Shown in pieces: positions 47,244-58,100 of a stretch of DNA of 64,000 nt (the first letter of the stretch is position 1; each line of letters starts with the position of its first letter). The stretch is taken from positions 124,001-188,000 of the forward strand of contig NTMA01000046.1 in assembly GCA_002917075.1 (NCBI GenBank), given 5' to 3'. The position numbers and the translations under genes are program-made. The notes under the pieces were generated by a model that worked only from the letters and a program-made list of their open reading frames with translations, was not told the DNA's origin and searched no databases. Source of the stretch: Hawksworthiomyces lignivorus (Eukaryota > Ascomycota > Sordariomycetes > Ophiostomatales > Ophiostomataceae).

Positions 47244-48992
47244 ATGTCCCAGAACTACGACGTCATCATAGCCGGAGCCGGCCCAATTGGTCTCTTCCTT
47301 GCTTCTGAGCTGGCGCTGGCAGGTACCTCGGTGCTCTTGCTGGAGCGCGATGCGAGCAGTGACTCCCCATTGAAGGCGCCACCTCTTGGCCTCCGTGGGG
47401 TCAACACTCTGACGCTCGAGTGTCTGACGCGCCGGGGCCTGCTGGACAAAGTCTTCCCAGAGACCAATAGAAATGTTCAGGCTATGGTGAAGAAGAATCG
47501 CGGGCCCCCGGCGTCCACAGTCCCTTTCAAGAAAACAGACGGTCCCCAGGTCGGCGGCCATTTTGCTGGCATCTTTTTGGATGCCAACAAAATCGAGCTG
47601 GAACGCTGGAAGTATCGTGTCAATGGCCCCGGCTTGATTCCTTGCCCGACGTCCATGGCAGACGTCGAGTGTGCCTTTACTGAACGCGCTGAAGGTCTAG
47701 GCGTAACGATCCTGCGGGGCCACGCCGTTTCCGAGATCGTATCAGGCGCCGAAGAGGACAGCCAGGGTGTCGCTGTAGAGGTGGAGCTAAGTGGCGCCGT
47801 CGGGGATAAATCTAGAGAGGAGCGAGCAGAAGAGGCAGAAAGTGAGAAGAAGGAGACGAAAATCTTCCATGGGCGCTGGCTGGTCGGCTGCGATGGCGGA
47901 AGGAGCATTGTCCGCAGGGAAGCCGGGTTCCATGTGGAAGGGTGCGAGCCCAAGTTCACGGGCTATGCGATGCGCTGCGACGTGGAGAACCGTGACAAGC
48001 TTAAGCAGCGGTTCAATGTCACTGACAAGGGCATGTACATCGCGAACACCTTTGGTGACGCCATGTACATACTGGAAGCGGACGGTGGCGCATTTGACCG
48101 CAGCGGGCCGCTGACCAAAGAGCACCTGCAGTCCGTACTAACGCGTGTCACAGGCGTGCCAGAGGTGCGCATCACAGACCTGCGTGTAGCCACAACGTTC
48201 ACCGACCGCAGCCGCCATGCCACGCACTACCGCAAGGGCCGCATCCTACTGGCCGGTGACGCCGCACACACCCACGCCACCTTCGGCGCCCAGGGCATGA
48301 ACCTGGGTATCGGCGACGCCATGAACCTGGGCTGGAAGCTTGCCGCGACAGTGCGGCAGGAGAAGGCGAAGGAGAAGGAGGCGAGTGCTGGGACCGCCGA
48401 TGCCGCGACGGCGCTCGACACCGTCCTGCTCGACACCTACGACACCGAGCGCATGCCAGTCGCATCCGGCGTGCTGGAGCTGGCCTACGCGCAGTCCCTG
48501 GCCTTCCTGCCGGACGCCTACGGCCGCGCCGTCCGCGCCATGATGCGCCGCGTCGCCGACACCGTCGACGGTACCAACCTGCTGATCGAGCTCTTTTGGG
48601 GCCTCGGCCAGCAGTACGACCTCGGCGCCGCCGCCATGGCCCAGCACCCGCTGGTGGGCCGCAGCGCGCCCGACTTTGTGCTCGAGGGCGTTCCCGCGAC
48701 CAGCGACGCCGCCGCCGGCGACAAGACACTGTCACGCCTGAACCACCATCTCGAGGCCGGTCGCGGCCTGCTGGTGGACCTGCTTGGCGCGAGCTCGCTG
48801 CGAGATCTTGTCAGTGCTGGCACCCCGTACGCCGGCCGCGTCGACTATCTCACCCCGACTGTTGCTGACCGGCGCGGCCTGCGGGCGCTTCTGGTGCGTC
48901 CAGATGGCATGGTGGCCTGGGCCGTCGATGAGGGCACAGAGGCGGACACGGACGCAGTTGAGGCGGCCCTGGCGAGATGGTTCGCGTATTGA
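47244..48992 (+). CDS. FAD-dependent aromatic-ring monooxygenase (PheA/TfdB type)
   Basis: Single-exon 582-aa flavoprotein hydroxylase of the group A class, which uses NAD(P)H and O2 on phenolic or polyketide substrates. The FAD-binding GxGxxG is GAGPIG at 11-16. The DG motif is GCDGGRSIVRR with Asp217-Gly218. The GD motif is GRILLAGDAAHTH with Gly338-Asp339. A substrate-binding middle region lies between, with a charged insert at about 185-205 (SREERAEEAESEKKETK). The last roughly 110 residues resemble the thioredoxin-like C-terminal domain common in this family (LLVRPDGMVAWAV). An alternative role in antibiotic inactivation or phenol degradation cannot be excluded. No polyketide synthase or other pathway gene is beside it. 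The nearest regulatory signal is the CGG palindrome just upstream. Confidence 0.9.
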   Translation: MSQNYDVIIAGAGPIGLFLASELALAGTSVLLLERDASSDSPLKAPPLGLRGVNTLTLECLTRRGLLDKVFPETNRNVQAMVKKNRGPPASTVPFKKTDGPQVGGHFAGIFLDANKIELERWKYRVNGPGLIPCPTSMADVECAFTERAEGLGVTILRGHAVSEIVSGAEEDSQGVAVEVELSGAVGDKSREERAEEAESEKKETKIFHGRWLVGCDGGRSIVRREAGFHVEGCEPKFTGYAMRCDVENRDKLKQRFNVTDKGMYIANTFGDAMYILEADGGAFDRSGPLTKEHLQSVLTRVTGVPEVRITDLRVATTFTDRSRHATHYRKGRILLAGDAAHTHATFGAQGMNLGIGDAMNLGWKLAATVRQEKAKEKEASAGTADAATALDTVLLDTYDTERMPVASGVLELAYAQSLAFLPDAYGRAVRAMMRRVADTVDGTNLLIELFWGLGQQYDLGAAAMAQHPLVGRSAPDFVLEGVPATSDAAAGDKTLSRLNHHLEAGRGLLVDLLGASSLRDLVSAGTPYAGRVDYLTPTVADRRGLRALLVRPDGMVAWAVDEGTEADTDAVEAALARWFAY

Positions 48993-49460
48993 TTTGCAGA
49001 GGGCGGATCCGGTGCAGACGGGATCCTTCTTTATTTTTGAGATTGACAAAGCGAATATACCCCTCTCAACTCGTGCTTTTGCGTACTTAATTTAGTCCAT
49101 TGGTTGTTACGCCGCTCTATTCTACGGACTCTGTATATGCCGTTACTGCGGGTGTTCTTGCGTGGACAGATGGTGAAGAAAAAATGCCCTGAAAAGTATA
49201 TAATAGACGTAATTCATTTGTGCCATGACCTTCTTTATCAAAAAAAGCATCGACTGTTTACAGGCCGGGGAAAAAAATAACATGGCCAAAAACGTATGGA
49301 CGAGATAAACAAAAAAGAAGAGAAACTGAAATGCAAGAGCGCACCCACCACGCAAAACACGATAAAACGAGAGATATGAAAGTATGAAAGGAACCCCATT
49401 CCGCTGTGTCTTCTCCCTCGCCACGCCTCTTTCTATGTGCTTCTCTCCATTTTTGCTGTA
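48993..49460. other. Convergent 3' spacer, monooxygenase to Cdc45
   Basis: No gene seen. AT-rich, expected to carry both 3' UTRs. Confidence 0.5.
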
Positions 49461-52400
49461 TCAGCCCACCACGGCCTTCATGCTCAGGCTCTCCAGGAAC
49501 CCGCCTAGGTCCTCCTTCTTGACCTCCACCACGCAGTGCTCGAAGCTGTCGATCCGCACGCGGGCGCTCGTCTCGGCCACCACGTCCTGGAACGCCGTGC
49601 CGAACCGGTTGAGGCCGAAGCCCCGGCTGCTCTCGCGCTGGAGGATGTCCTCATCCTCTTTGTCTTCTTCGTCCTCGTCTTCGTCCGATTCTGAGTCGTC
49701 TGAAGATTCGCTCTCCTCGTCCTCGTCCTCGTTGTCGCCGCCGGCCTCCTGCTGCTTCCGCAGTCGCCGGCGCTCCTTCTCCTCTTCTCGCTGCGCTCGC
49801 CGCGCCGCCCGCTTGTCTGCGCGCACCTTGGCCTTGGCGGCGCGGGCCTCCTGGCGCTTCTGGGCGGCGGCGCGGTCCTGTGCTAACCGGTCAGGCCCGC
49901 CTCCGCCGCCGGTGCCGACAACGACGTAGACGCCGCGCTTCTCATTGAGCGAGGCGACGACCAGCGGGGTACCGCGGCCGCCGTGGGCGAGGCGGCCGCC
50001 AGTGGCCTCCTTCTCCTGCTCAGCCAGGGCCTCACCGACCCAGAGGGCCAGCTTGGTTAGGGCGCCTGGGTGGTTGAAGACGGCGGCGGCTTCGGGTCCC
50101 GCAACGTCCTCCTTGACAAGGCACAGGCGGAACGCATGCAGGTGGGTGATCTGCTTCTTCTTGATCAGGGCGGTGCCCGCATGGAAGATGGCGCGGTGTA
50201 AGAATTTGGCCGTAGGCAGGCCCGCCTTGAGGGCCTCAATACTGTAAGTCATAGCGTCAGTAGTGCGTCTAAAAAAGGTCCAAAAAGGGGGTAAGGATAA
50301 GAGTCGTGCAGACTTACCTCTCTAATGCATCGTAGGCCTCCCAGAACCGAGGCACCCATTCTTCCGATGGATCGTCCTCGTCGACGATCAGCCCCGTCTC
50401 GTCTGCGCCGGCGCCGCCCTGGTTCGCGTCCGACACGCCGCTGTTCCCGCCACCGGTGGACCCTGTAGACTCGGACCCCGCCTGGTGGTGCCTGCCGACC
50501 TCGAGCAGGGCGCCGATGACGACGGCCACATCCTGAGCACTCAGAGTGGCGCGCCAGCCCCAGCTGCGCACGAAGCCCCAGCCGTCTTTGGCGCCGGCGC
50601 GGTCCTTGCCGTCAGTGTCGACGGTGGGCACCATACCGTCGAGGTTGTAGAGCGAAGCGTACTTGAGCAGTTTGGCGCGCAACTCCCGCTTGAGCAGCAT
50701 GTCCATGTGGGCGTAGCTCTGGCGGCACTGCACGAGGCTGACGCCCATCTTGGCGAACAGCTTATGCAGGCGCTTGAGGCCTGTTTCGCTCCACATCTTG
50801 AGGCGCGCAAACAGGTAGGGCGAGTGCAGCATGCTGTCGTAGAGGCTCCAGTGGCGGATGAGCAGAAACTTGGGCTCGGGTGACAGGCGGATGCTGGTGT
50901 CCTCGGGGCTGCGCGCGGTGGTCGGAATGATCCCAGTCATCTCGGCCGAGAGCACACGGCCACCGCTGCCAGGCGCTGTGCCGCCATTGGTCCCTCCTCC
51001 TCCTCCTCCTCCTCCTCCTGCTCCTGCTTCTGGTGGATTTAGACGCCGCACCTCGTCGCGCAGCAGCTGTCGTATCCGGGCGCCGCGCATGCCCATCCAG
51101 CCGGTTGTTGGCCGGCTGCTGTCAGCACCACCACGCACAGACACAGCCACACCAGCCGACGAGCGGCCATAGAGCTCCATGGAGGTGACGCCGACAATGG
51201 TCAGCCAGAGCAGGTCGTTGTCTTCACGGCCGAGCTCCGATGCTAGCGAATAGACCATGGAGGAGATGGGCTCGGAGTACGAGGCCCCCATGCGGTAGTA
51301 CTTTCGCAGAATCGACTCTTTCTCGTGTCGGAGCCGGAGGAGGCGCCGCCGAAGTGTCCGGGCAGACGGCGCCTTCTTTTTCGACTTCTTCGCAGCACCA
51401 TCCTGTGACTGGTCGCCATCTTCCTGCTGTGAGACGTCTGAGAACTCAAGGGCATCGCTCGACGGCTGGCCTCGCAGAGAGATCAGCGGCCGCGACTTGG
51501 GCCTTGGCGAGTCAGGTATTGGGCTCGACTAGAAGTCGTATGTTAGCTCGCAGCTTCCTCCAAGACAGATCGCCTCGGCCACTCAAGCGGCAAATGGACT
51601 TACCGAGTTGCTCCTCCTCCTTTGCCTTGGCCGGTCGTCTTCGTCTTCGCTCTCTTCCTCTTCGTCATCTAGCCACGACTTGCGCTTCTGGCCGGCACGT
51701 GCCGGAGGTTTTGAAGTGCCCGCCTCGCTGTCCTCCTCGTCTCCCTCATCCTCGTCCTCTTCTTCGTCGCCGTCTGACTCGTCGCTGTCGCCATAGTCGT
51801 CTCCGTTGTCCTCCACGTCAGGCATCTCTGCGAGCGCTAGATAGGCATCGCGCTCCGCGCCCAGGTCGTCTTCGATGTCGCCGTCGTCGAAGACGATCAG
51901 ACCCCCCTTGCCCGGCTTGTAGGTCCGCTCAATGCGGCCCCCATCGATGCCGGGAGGCACTCGCGCGGACTGCGTGGCCAGGGCCTGCGAGTCGGTACCG
52001 CTGCCGGTCGCGTCGAGCGGTGCTGGCTCTAGCGGAAATCCGCCAAAGATGTTGCTCAGATTCCATGGACGGTGGGCATCGAACACCCAGACCTCAACAC
52101 CGCCAAAGGCAAGCTCACCGCTGCCGCCTGCCCCCCCTTCCTCTTCGTCGCCCGTCAACTCTAGCCCGAAGAAGGTGGCCAGGTCAACGGTGCCGCCGAC
52201 ACCCAGACAGATGACGACGCCGCCGCTACCGCCGCGAGACTCCATCATGGGGGCGACCAGCTCGCGGCCGACGCGAGCCAGGTCCGCATAGCCGGCGACA
52301 GGTTGGATCTTGTGTGGGATGTAGTCGTGCTTGAGCAGTGTTGTGAGGATGCGGCAGGCACAGAGTGCGTCGGGCTCGAGGGCGACGAGCAGCAGGACGG

Positions 52401-52473
52401 GTGGTGATAATGGATGGCGCGTGTTCTGCAGGTGCAGATACAGCTTGGAGATCAGCGAGCGCGGCAGATACAT
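49461..52473 (-). CDS. CDC45: Replication initiation factor Cdc45
   Basis: Predicted 953-aa component of the CMG (Cdc45-MCM-GINS) replicative helicase. Exons: 52473-51604, 51528-50318, 50241-49461. Intron borders are GTAAGT..TTCTAG and GTAAGT..TTACAG, with consistent phases. The N terminus MYLPRSLISKLYLHLQNTRHPLSPPVLLLVALEPDALCACRILT.. begins the RecJ/DHH-like fold and fixes the start. An acidic linker (about 215-290), rich in Asp/Glu, is followed by RKYYRMGASYSEPISSMVYSLA and MGVSLVQCRQSYAHMD. The C-terminal end, RVRIDSFEHCVVEVKKEDLGGFLESLSMKAVVG, is strongly family-like. Extra length comes from a poly-Gly run coded by a TCC repeat (50994-51019 on the plus strand), a Ser/Gly insert before GLIVDEDD, and a long Arg/Lys then Glu/Asp segment before FGLNRFGTAFQDVV. 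Confidence 0.95.
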
Positions 52474-53617
52474 GGTGACGATGCCGAAGTGTACACGGAA
52501 CGCATGGGTGGCGGTGGTCTCCGAGAAGTGCTCGAACGCGTAGAAGGCGTTGTAGTCGAGCCGCCAGGCCCTTCAGGAGAACAGAAAGAAGCCGTACTAT
52601 GCAAGAAGACGCGCTGAATGTTGAGGCAATGGCGTGGCTCGAGCCAAAAATATACAAAATATGCCGCGTGTATAGAATTGGATTAATGAGTCTCGGAGAT
52701 CTTGAGAGCCCTATATAAGAGAGCAATGCAAGCTAGAAAGGAAAGAAAGGAAAGGAGAAGAGAAAATAATAAAAGAATAGCCTATGAAAAAGAAAACAAT
52801 GAGGATGCAGTGCAAGCAGCAACGCTATCCGGTGCCAGTGCAAGACAACGAAGAAAAAAGAAAGTATAGCAACAGTGCTGGTGGCGTGTGAGGGGAGGAA
52901 TTGGCCTAGAAAGAAGACTCTCAGCACGAGTTTCTTCGTCTATTAGCAGCTGTTTTGGCGTAATGCTCCATAATGCTGTTCCACGTTCCACGTTATATTG
53001 AATGTGGAGGATGTTATTATGGCGACGCGGTTTTCGTATGCTGTTTAGTCTCTTCACACCGCGACCACCAAAAAAAAAAAGACGCGACGGGCGGCAGACC
53101 CACTAACAGCTGCCCCTCCAATCATTGGCGCTCTGATGCAGCCGCCAACTGTAAAAAGCGGGTCTACTCTGTTTTCCTCTGACATGCAGCGATTCTTTGT
53201 TAATTGAAAGGCGCTGGGAGCGTTCCTCCAGGTGCTTTTCTAGGCGTATAGGCTTGGGTCTAGGCTTTTTGGTGGCTTCACTCTCAACTTCAGCGCCTTC
53301 GTGCTCTTCATCGTCTTGTCTCTCCGAGCCTGTTCTCAGACCGGATCTCTGAATTAAAGCTCGCTGACAACTGGCAGCAGATCGATAGTGCTCTGACATG
53401 TGGAACTGCCCCGGCAAATTGTGTTTCTGAAGCGGCCCCCAATCACTCTTCCCTGGCTCATTCTTGTACGGAGCAGTTAGGATGGCTTCATTCCAGCAAC
53501 CGTATTCTCCATCAGCACTATTGAAAGATGCAATTTTGTCAAATTGGCTTTCATTTCCTATATGGCGTTTTCAATCTTCTTTGATTCTTTCTTTTTTCCT
53601 CTTTTATTTCTTATTTT
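52474..53617. other. Spacer between Cdc45 and asteroid-type genes
   Basis: Should contain the Cdc45 promoter and the 3' UTR of the asteroid-type gene. A stretch open on the minus strand at 53103-53572 is listed separately. I see nothing else supportable. Confidence 0.45.
53103..53572 (-). other. Unassigned open frame of about 156 codons without early ATG
   Basis: The minus-strand frame is open from the TGA near 53575 to the stop at 53103, but its first ATG is at 53417 (104 residues). The peptide contains GCWNEAILTAPYKNEPGKSDWG and, later, a Lys/Arg/Glu-rich part (KPRPKPIRLEKHLEERSQRL). I do not recognise it. It starts 45 bases beyond the stop of the asteroid-type gene on the same strand. It could be a decayed exon, part of a small gene with an upstream exon, or chance. 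Confidence 0.25.
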
Positions 53618-55558
53618 TCATTCCACACCGTCGAGGATGGAGAACGGGTTCTTCGACTTTTGGGGGCCGTCCGTGGATGCCACCTTCTGGTCGGACCGCC
53701 TTCGTTTCCTGTCCGGTTCCTTGTTGTTCTTTTTCCTCTTCCATCTCGAGCTGGTCTGGAAGTCAATTGGCTCTGGCGTTTCTGCCAGGGAAGACAACAA
53801 GTCCAACGCGCCAGCTTCTTTCAGCCTCGCCGGGATGCGCTGCAGCGTTCGAAGCGTTGGGTACGCGGCGAGCGGAGTGACAGAGGACAGCAGTTGGCGC
53901 AGCTCTGCTTGCAGCGGTAGAGCTTTGGCTATCTGTGTCTGTCCGACCTCTTGACTGACGAATGCGAGCAACTGCTGCAGAATACGTAGCGAGTAGAGTG
54001 TAGCTTGGATCTGTGCAAGCCAGTGGACGGCGTTCCAAGTGACACGTTCAAGTACGCCGCTGCTGGGTGCTTCTTGGCACAGTATAGCCAGACAGGCCGA
54101 CTCTTTTGCGTGTTCTCTAGACCAAATGATGTCTTGATGTGCTGCTAAGACGACCCACTGCAAGGCTGGCTCGCTGATCTGTGCTTGGATCTTACGAAGG
54201 AGCGTTGTCAGGTCGCCGATCGTCTCGCCGATCCGATTCACGGACATGAGATCCATCTGGCTGCCTCGCGAAGAGAGCGAAGCCACCCGTGTGTACTCGC
54301 GAATGGCAGCCGTTCTGTGCTTTGATACAACGTGCAGCAAAGAGAAAGCACACTGTCGCAGATGTGTGCTTGCCTCCCACGCATTTGGCCTCGCCCAGCT
54401 TTCTAGAAGCGGTGGCGCAAATACAAGAATGGTGTTGTCATTCGATGCGTCTCCATTCTCTGCGTCAACCCTTGTGTCATCAGACGTGCTTGGAAACAAA
54501 TACTGTAATACGAATTCTGAAACCCGGGGATCAAGGACATTGATGGGATACTTCTGCGCAGAAGTAGCCAGCGTGTCCGGAGAGCCGTACTGCTCCGTAA
54601 ATGCTGCATACTCGCTCGGATAAGCGGAAGCTGCCGCGCCTTGCTTCGCCCGTTCAACCAGCTCGTGTATGGACAGATGAGAATCCATGAGAAGCTCAAA
54701 GGCGAATGAGCACATGCCATGATCGGCCGGAAGACTCAGCCGCTTGCAAATCGCAGCCGGCGAGTACGTCGACGCTACCGGCGGCTTTCCAGCCTCTGCT
54801 CCTCGGAGCACAATGTCCTGAAAGAGGACAACCTTGGTGTCCGAACCCAGATTCTGCACCAGCAAGTCAGAGTCGGAAGTGAGCACCGTCAAGCCGCTTC
54901 CGGAGCGCGCCTTCTCTGCACAGAACGTGTCTGCCTCGCCCGGCACGAGGCTGGTGAGGGGACCATACAGGGGAGATCCACGCAAGGCGTCGAGCACTGC
55001 TGGCACAATAAATGGTGGTGCTGGAAGGCGGATCCTCCCCCGTGGACCCTTGACGTCGAAGTCTGGTATGGTTTCATGCTGGTAGGACACAAACACGTCT
55101 CTCAGCTGTGCCGACGTCCGGTACGTTCGTTCCAGGCGGACGAGCCGTTTTGCCTCTGGAAGATAGCCATCAAAATACAAGGCTAGTCTAGCAGGAAGAG
55201 ACGAGTGAGCTTATATTCTAAGTTTTTTTTTTCTTTTTTTAATTATTTCTTTTCGAAGATGCTGGGGTGCAATGGACCAATCTCAGCGCGCACTATACAT
55301 TGATATGCCACGGCTGCGGAGCTCGTCTAGCCACGCCAGCGCAGCCTGACCCAGTTGACCGTACGTGGGCTGGTCCAGCGGATGGCTTCTTCCTACTGCC
55401 TTCGCCGTCGCTGTCGCTGTGCCCGTTGCTGGGCTGGCCCGGCAGAGAGTGACAGCATGGTAGGCCAAGGCTGGGCCGTCAATGATGACCTGTGCGCCAT
55501 CCAAGGGGGTCCGCTCCGCATACGGTGCTAGCGTCGATAGCAGCTTCGGAACGCCCAT
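53618..55558 (-). CDS. Asteroid/XPG-type structure-specific nuclease-like protein
   Basis: Predicted 609-aa protein of the asteroid branch of the FEN1/XPG superfamily. Exon 1 is 55558-55299 and exon 2 is 55187-53618. The 111-base intron (GTATAG..TGCTAG) joins GIS to ILALYFDGYLPEAKR in phase 2. The N-domain begins MGVPKLLSTLAPYAERTPLDGAQVIIDG. The I-domain has PGEADTFCAEKA..LTVLTSDSDLLV. By position, the FEN1 metal ligands appear as Asp27, Asp93, Glu171, Asp173, Asp192 and Asp194. The rest is helical, with no helix-hairpin-helix motif seen. The basic tail KRKKNNKEPDRKRRRSDQK looks like a nuclear localisation signal. Human ASTE1 in this family is reported as a nuclease in break repair. The role here is inferred. 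It is divergent from the PRPP synthetase gene. Confidence 0.83.
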
Positions 55559-56438
55559 GTCTCGCGGCTGAGGCTCAGCGAGCTGGTGTTACGCTGTACG
55601 ACAGAACCGGTGAGAAGAGCTTCTGTACTCCGTATCACCAAAAAGCTGCACATGCATGAAAAGCTCGGTAGAACAAGAGACCTGTTCCCATTCACGTGCC
55701 TTCGTGTGGTGGTAACAGCCCGCCAGATTTGTAGACCGACGCAAACAAAAAATTTACAAGGCAGACAAGGTAAAGAGGAAAGAGCAAAGATGAAGGCCAG
55801 TCAAAGAGGAAAGAGGAGCCGATCATGTGCCACTTTCCCTTTCTTCGCTGGTCCTTCTGGGAAAGCGCCCCACCTTTTTTTAATTCCTGCGATTTGTACA
55901 TTCCTCCCTCAGCCTTTTATGTCCTTTTCTTACCTTACTTTCTTTCTTTCTGTTTTTCTTTTTCATGTTTCTTTTCTTTTCTTTTCTTTTTCACTCTTTC
56001 CCCCTCTATTTCTATCTGTCTAAAGCTGCAACTTTATCGCCATTTGTCAACTTCTATCATGACTCGGTGGTGATCAACACTATCAAACTGCATTCAATCT
56101 CTATTTATCTATCGAACGACGTCAATCACTATTTTTACTCACTGCTACGTATCTTCGGAGCTACCCACGAAAAAAAAAAAGTACATAGTCGTACGGCAAG
56201 ATTATTGCTCAATTCGCTGGCCGCCTATTCTCCAAGGCCCCACTAGATTAATTCGCTGCTTGGGCCTTTTTTTTTCTTCCTTATTTTTTCGTCCTTCTCC
56301 ACTTCTACGATACCACCTTCGTGCAGTCTTTTGTGGAGTATATATACCGACAGTTGGGGGAAAAAAAATTTGGTTGGAAGTTAAATTTCTTCTCTCTGAG
56401 ACTCTCTCTTACAGCTTCTGCTCCTCCTCCCATCCACC
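55559..56438. other. Divergent promoter region, asteroid-type to PRPP synthetase
   Basis: No gene seen. The right half is T/C-rich with repeated TTTTC around 55940-55990 and short A and T runs, typical of a fungal leader before the start at 56439. Confidence 0.5.
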
Positions 56439-58100
56439 ATGCGAAATACGCACATCTTTGCGGGCTCCAGCTGCCCGGTGCTGACACACCAGATATGCGA
56501 GAATCTGGGCATGGCACCGGGCAAGGCAGAGCTCGGCCAATTCTCCAATGTGAGTTCATCGGAATTCCGGCTGTCGTCGGAACAAAGACTGGGCTGAGCA
56601 CGGCGGCTCTGGGTAGATAGGAGAGCGGGCTCGCTGACTTCGTGCTTCTTTTCCACCGAGATCAGGGTGAGACCAGCGTGCAAATCATGACTAGCGTGCG
56701 GGAAAAGGATGTTTTCATCATCCAATCCGGCAGCCCTAGGATCAACGACACGATCATGGAGCTGCTGATCATGATCCAGGCCTGCAAGGGCGGCTCTGCA
56801 AACAAGGTCACAGGTGAGGCTCTTCTTCTTTTGCAGCTTTCTACATTGCCTGGTTGTCTTCTAACTGATCTATTCCGCACCAGCCGTTCTCCCCTATTTC
56901 CCCTACAGCCGTCAGTCGAAGAAGAAATCCCACCGCGGCGCGATCACGGCCCGCATGCTGGCCAATCTCTTGAACGTGGCCGGCGTCAAGCACATTGTCA
57001 CTGTCGATCTCCATGCCTCCCAAATGCAAGGGTTTTTCAAGTGTCCGGTGGACAATCTCCATGCCGAGCCTCTGATCGCCCGTTGGATCCGCCACAATGT
57101 TCCACACTGGAAGGAGGCTGTCGTGGTGTCCAAAAATGCCGGCGGCACAAAGCGCGTGACGTCGTTGGCCGACGCCCTGAAGCTGAACTTTGGCATGGTG
57201 ACCACTGACAGAAGGAGAGGCAACACCTTGTCCGCTAGCATGATTCTCAGTCAGCAATTTGACGTCGAGCCGAAGCCGCCCGCCAGCGCCACCAATCACA
57301 GCCACGACAGCTCTGTCGTAAATGGCCATGGTCCACCGCGGCAGACCAATGGATATGCTGCAGGTCATGCCCACAGCGAGAGCCTCAACAATGGCACGTC
57401 AGCGGCTTCTTCGATAAGAGAACCAACAGCTCCGTCGACCACAGCAGATGGGTCCGTCGGACAGGCCGGCGATGCAGAAGAGGATAGCCTAGAGTACAAT
57501 GATCAGCGGGCACACGAGGTCACCCGTGCCCGCCTCTTCCAGGGCCACATTGTGCCGGACGATTTCCCGTCGCCTGCCGTGTCCACCGCGGACGGCAGCG
57601 TCACGGAGGAAGACCCCATGACCATGTCACACATCTCCTCCTTTTTTCAGCCAGAGCCGCATGCCTTGGGCGGCTCTGGCGATGCCGGCGCCTCCGACTC
57701 TGAGGACGACGAGAGCCACCACGCCAAGCCGGCAGTCGAGCGCATGGTGACCCTCGTGGGCGACGTGCGTGATCGCACCGTCTTCATCGTGGACGACATG
57801 ATCGACAAGCCCAACTCGTGGATTGCTGCTGCCGAAACCGTCGTGAAGAAGGGCCGGGCCAAGAAGGTGTACTGCATTGCAACACACGGCATCTTTGGAG
57901 GCGACTGCCTGGCGCAGATGCAGGCCTGCGACTGCATCGATGCCATCATCGTCACCAATAGCTACCCCATCTCCCCCGAGCAGGCCGGCGAGACGAGCAA
58001 GCTGGTTGTGATTGACCTCTCCTTCCTTCTGGCAGAGGCCATCCGCCGGAACCACTACGGCGAATCAATGTCTCCCCTCTTCCAGCACATCGTGGACTGA
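56439..58100 (+). CDS. Ribose-phosphate pyrophosphokinase subunit, Prs5-like
   Basis: Predicted 491-aa PRPP synthetase family subunit. PRPP feeds purine, pyrimidine, His and Trp synthesis. Exons: 56439-56549, 56666-56813, 56884-58100. The introns are 116 and 70 bases with consistent phase. The N-terminal catalytic half is canonical: [58 protein letters not shown]. At about 213-370 there is a roughly 160-residue hydrophilic insertion, in the position of the non-homologous region of yeast Prs5 and Prs1. The PRPP-binding loop, normally VDDxxDTGGT, reads [11 protein letters not shown] at 389-399, so the Thr-Gly-Gly part is lost. The following [11 protein letters not shown] and NSYPI are conserved. 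It is likely a partner subunit in a hetero-oligomer rather than a stand-alone enzyme. Confidence 0.88.
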
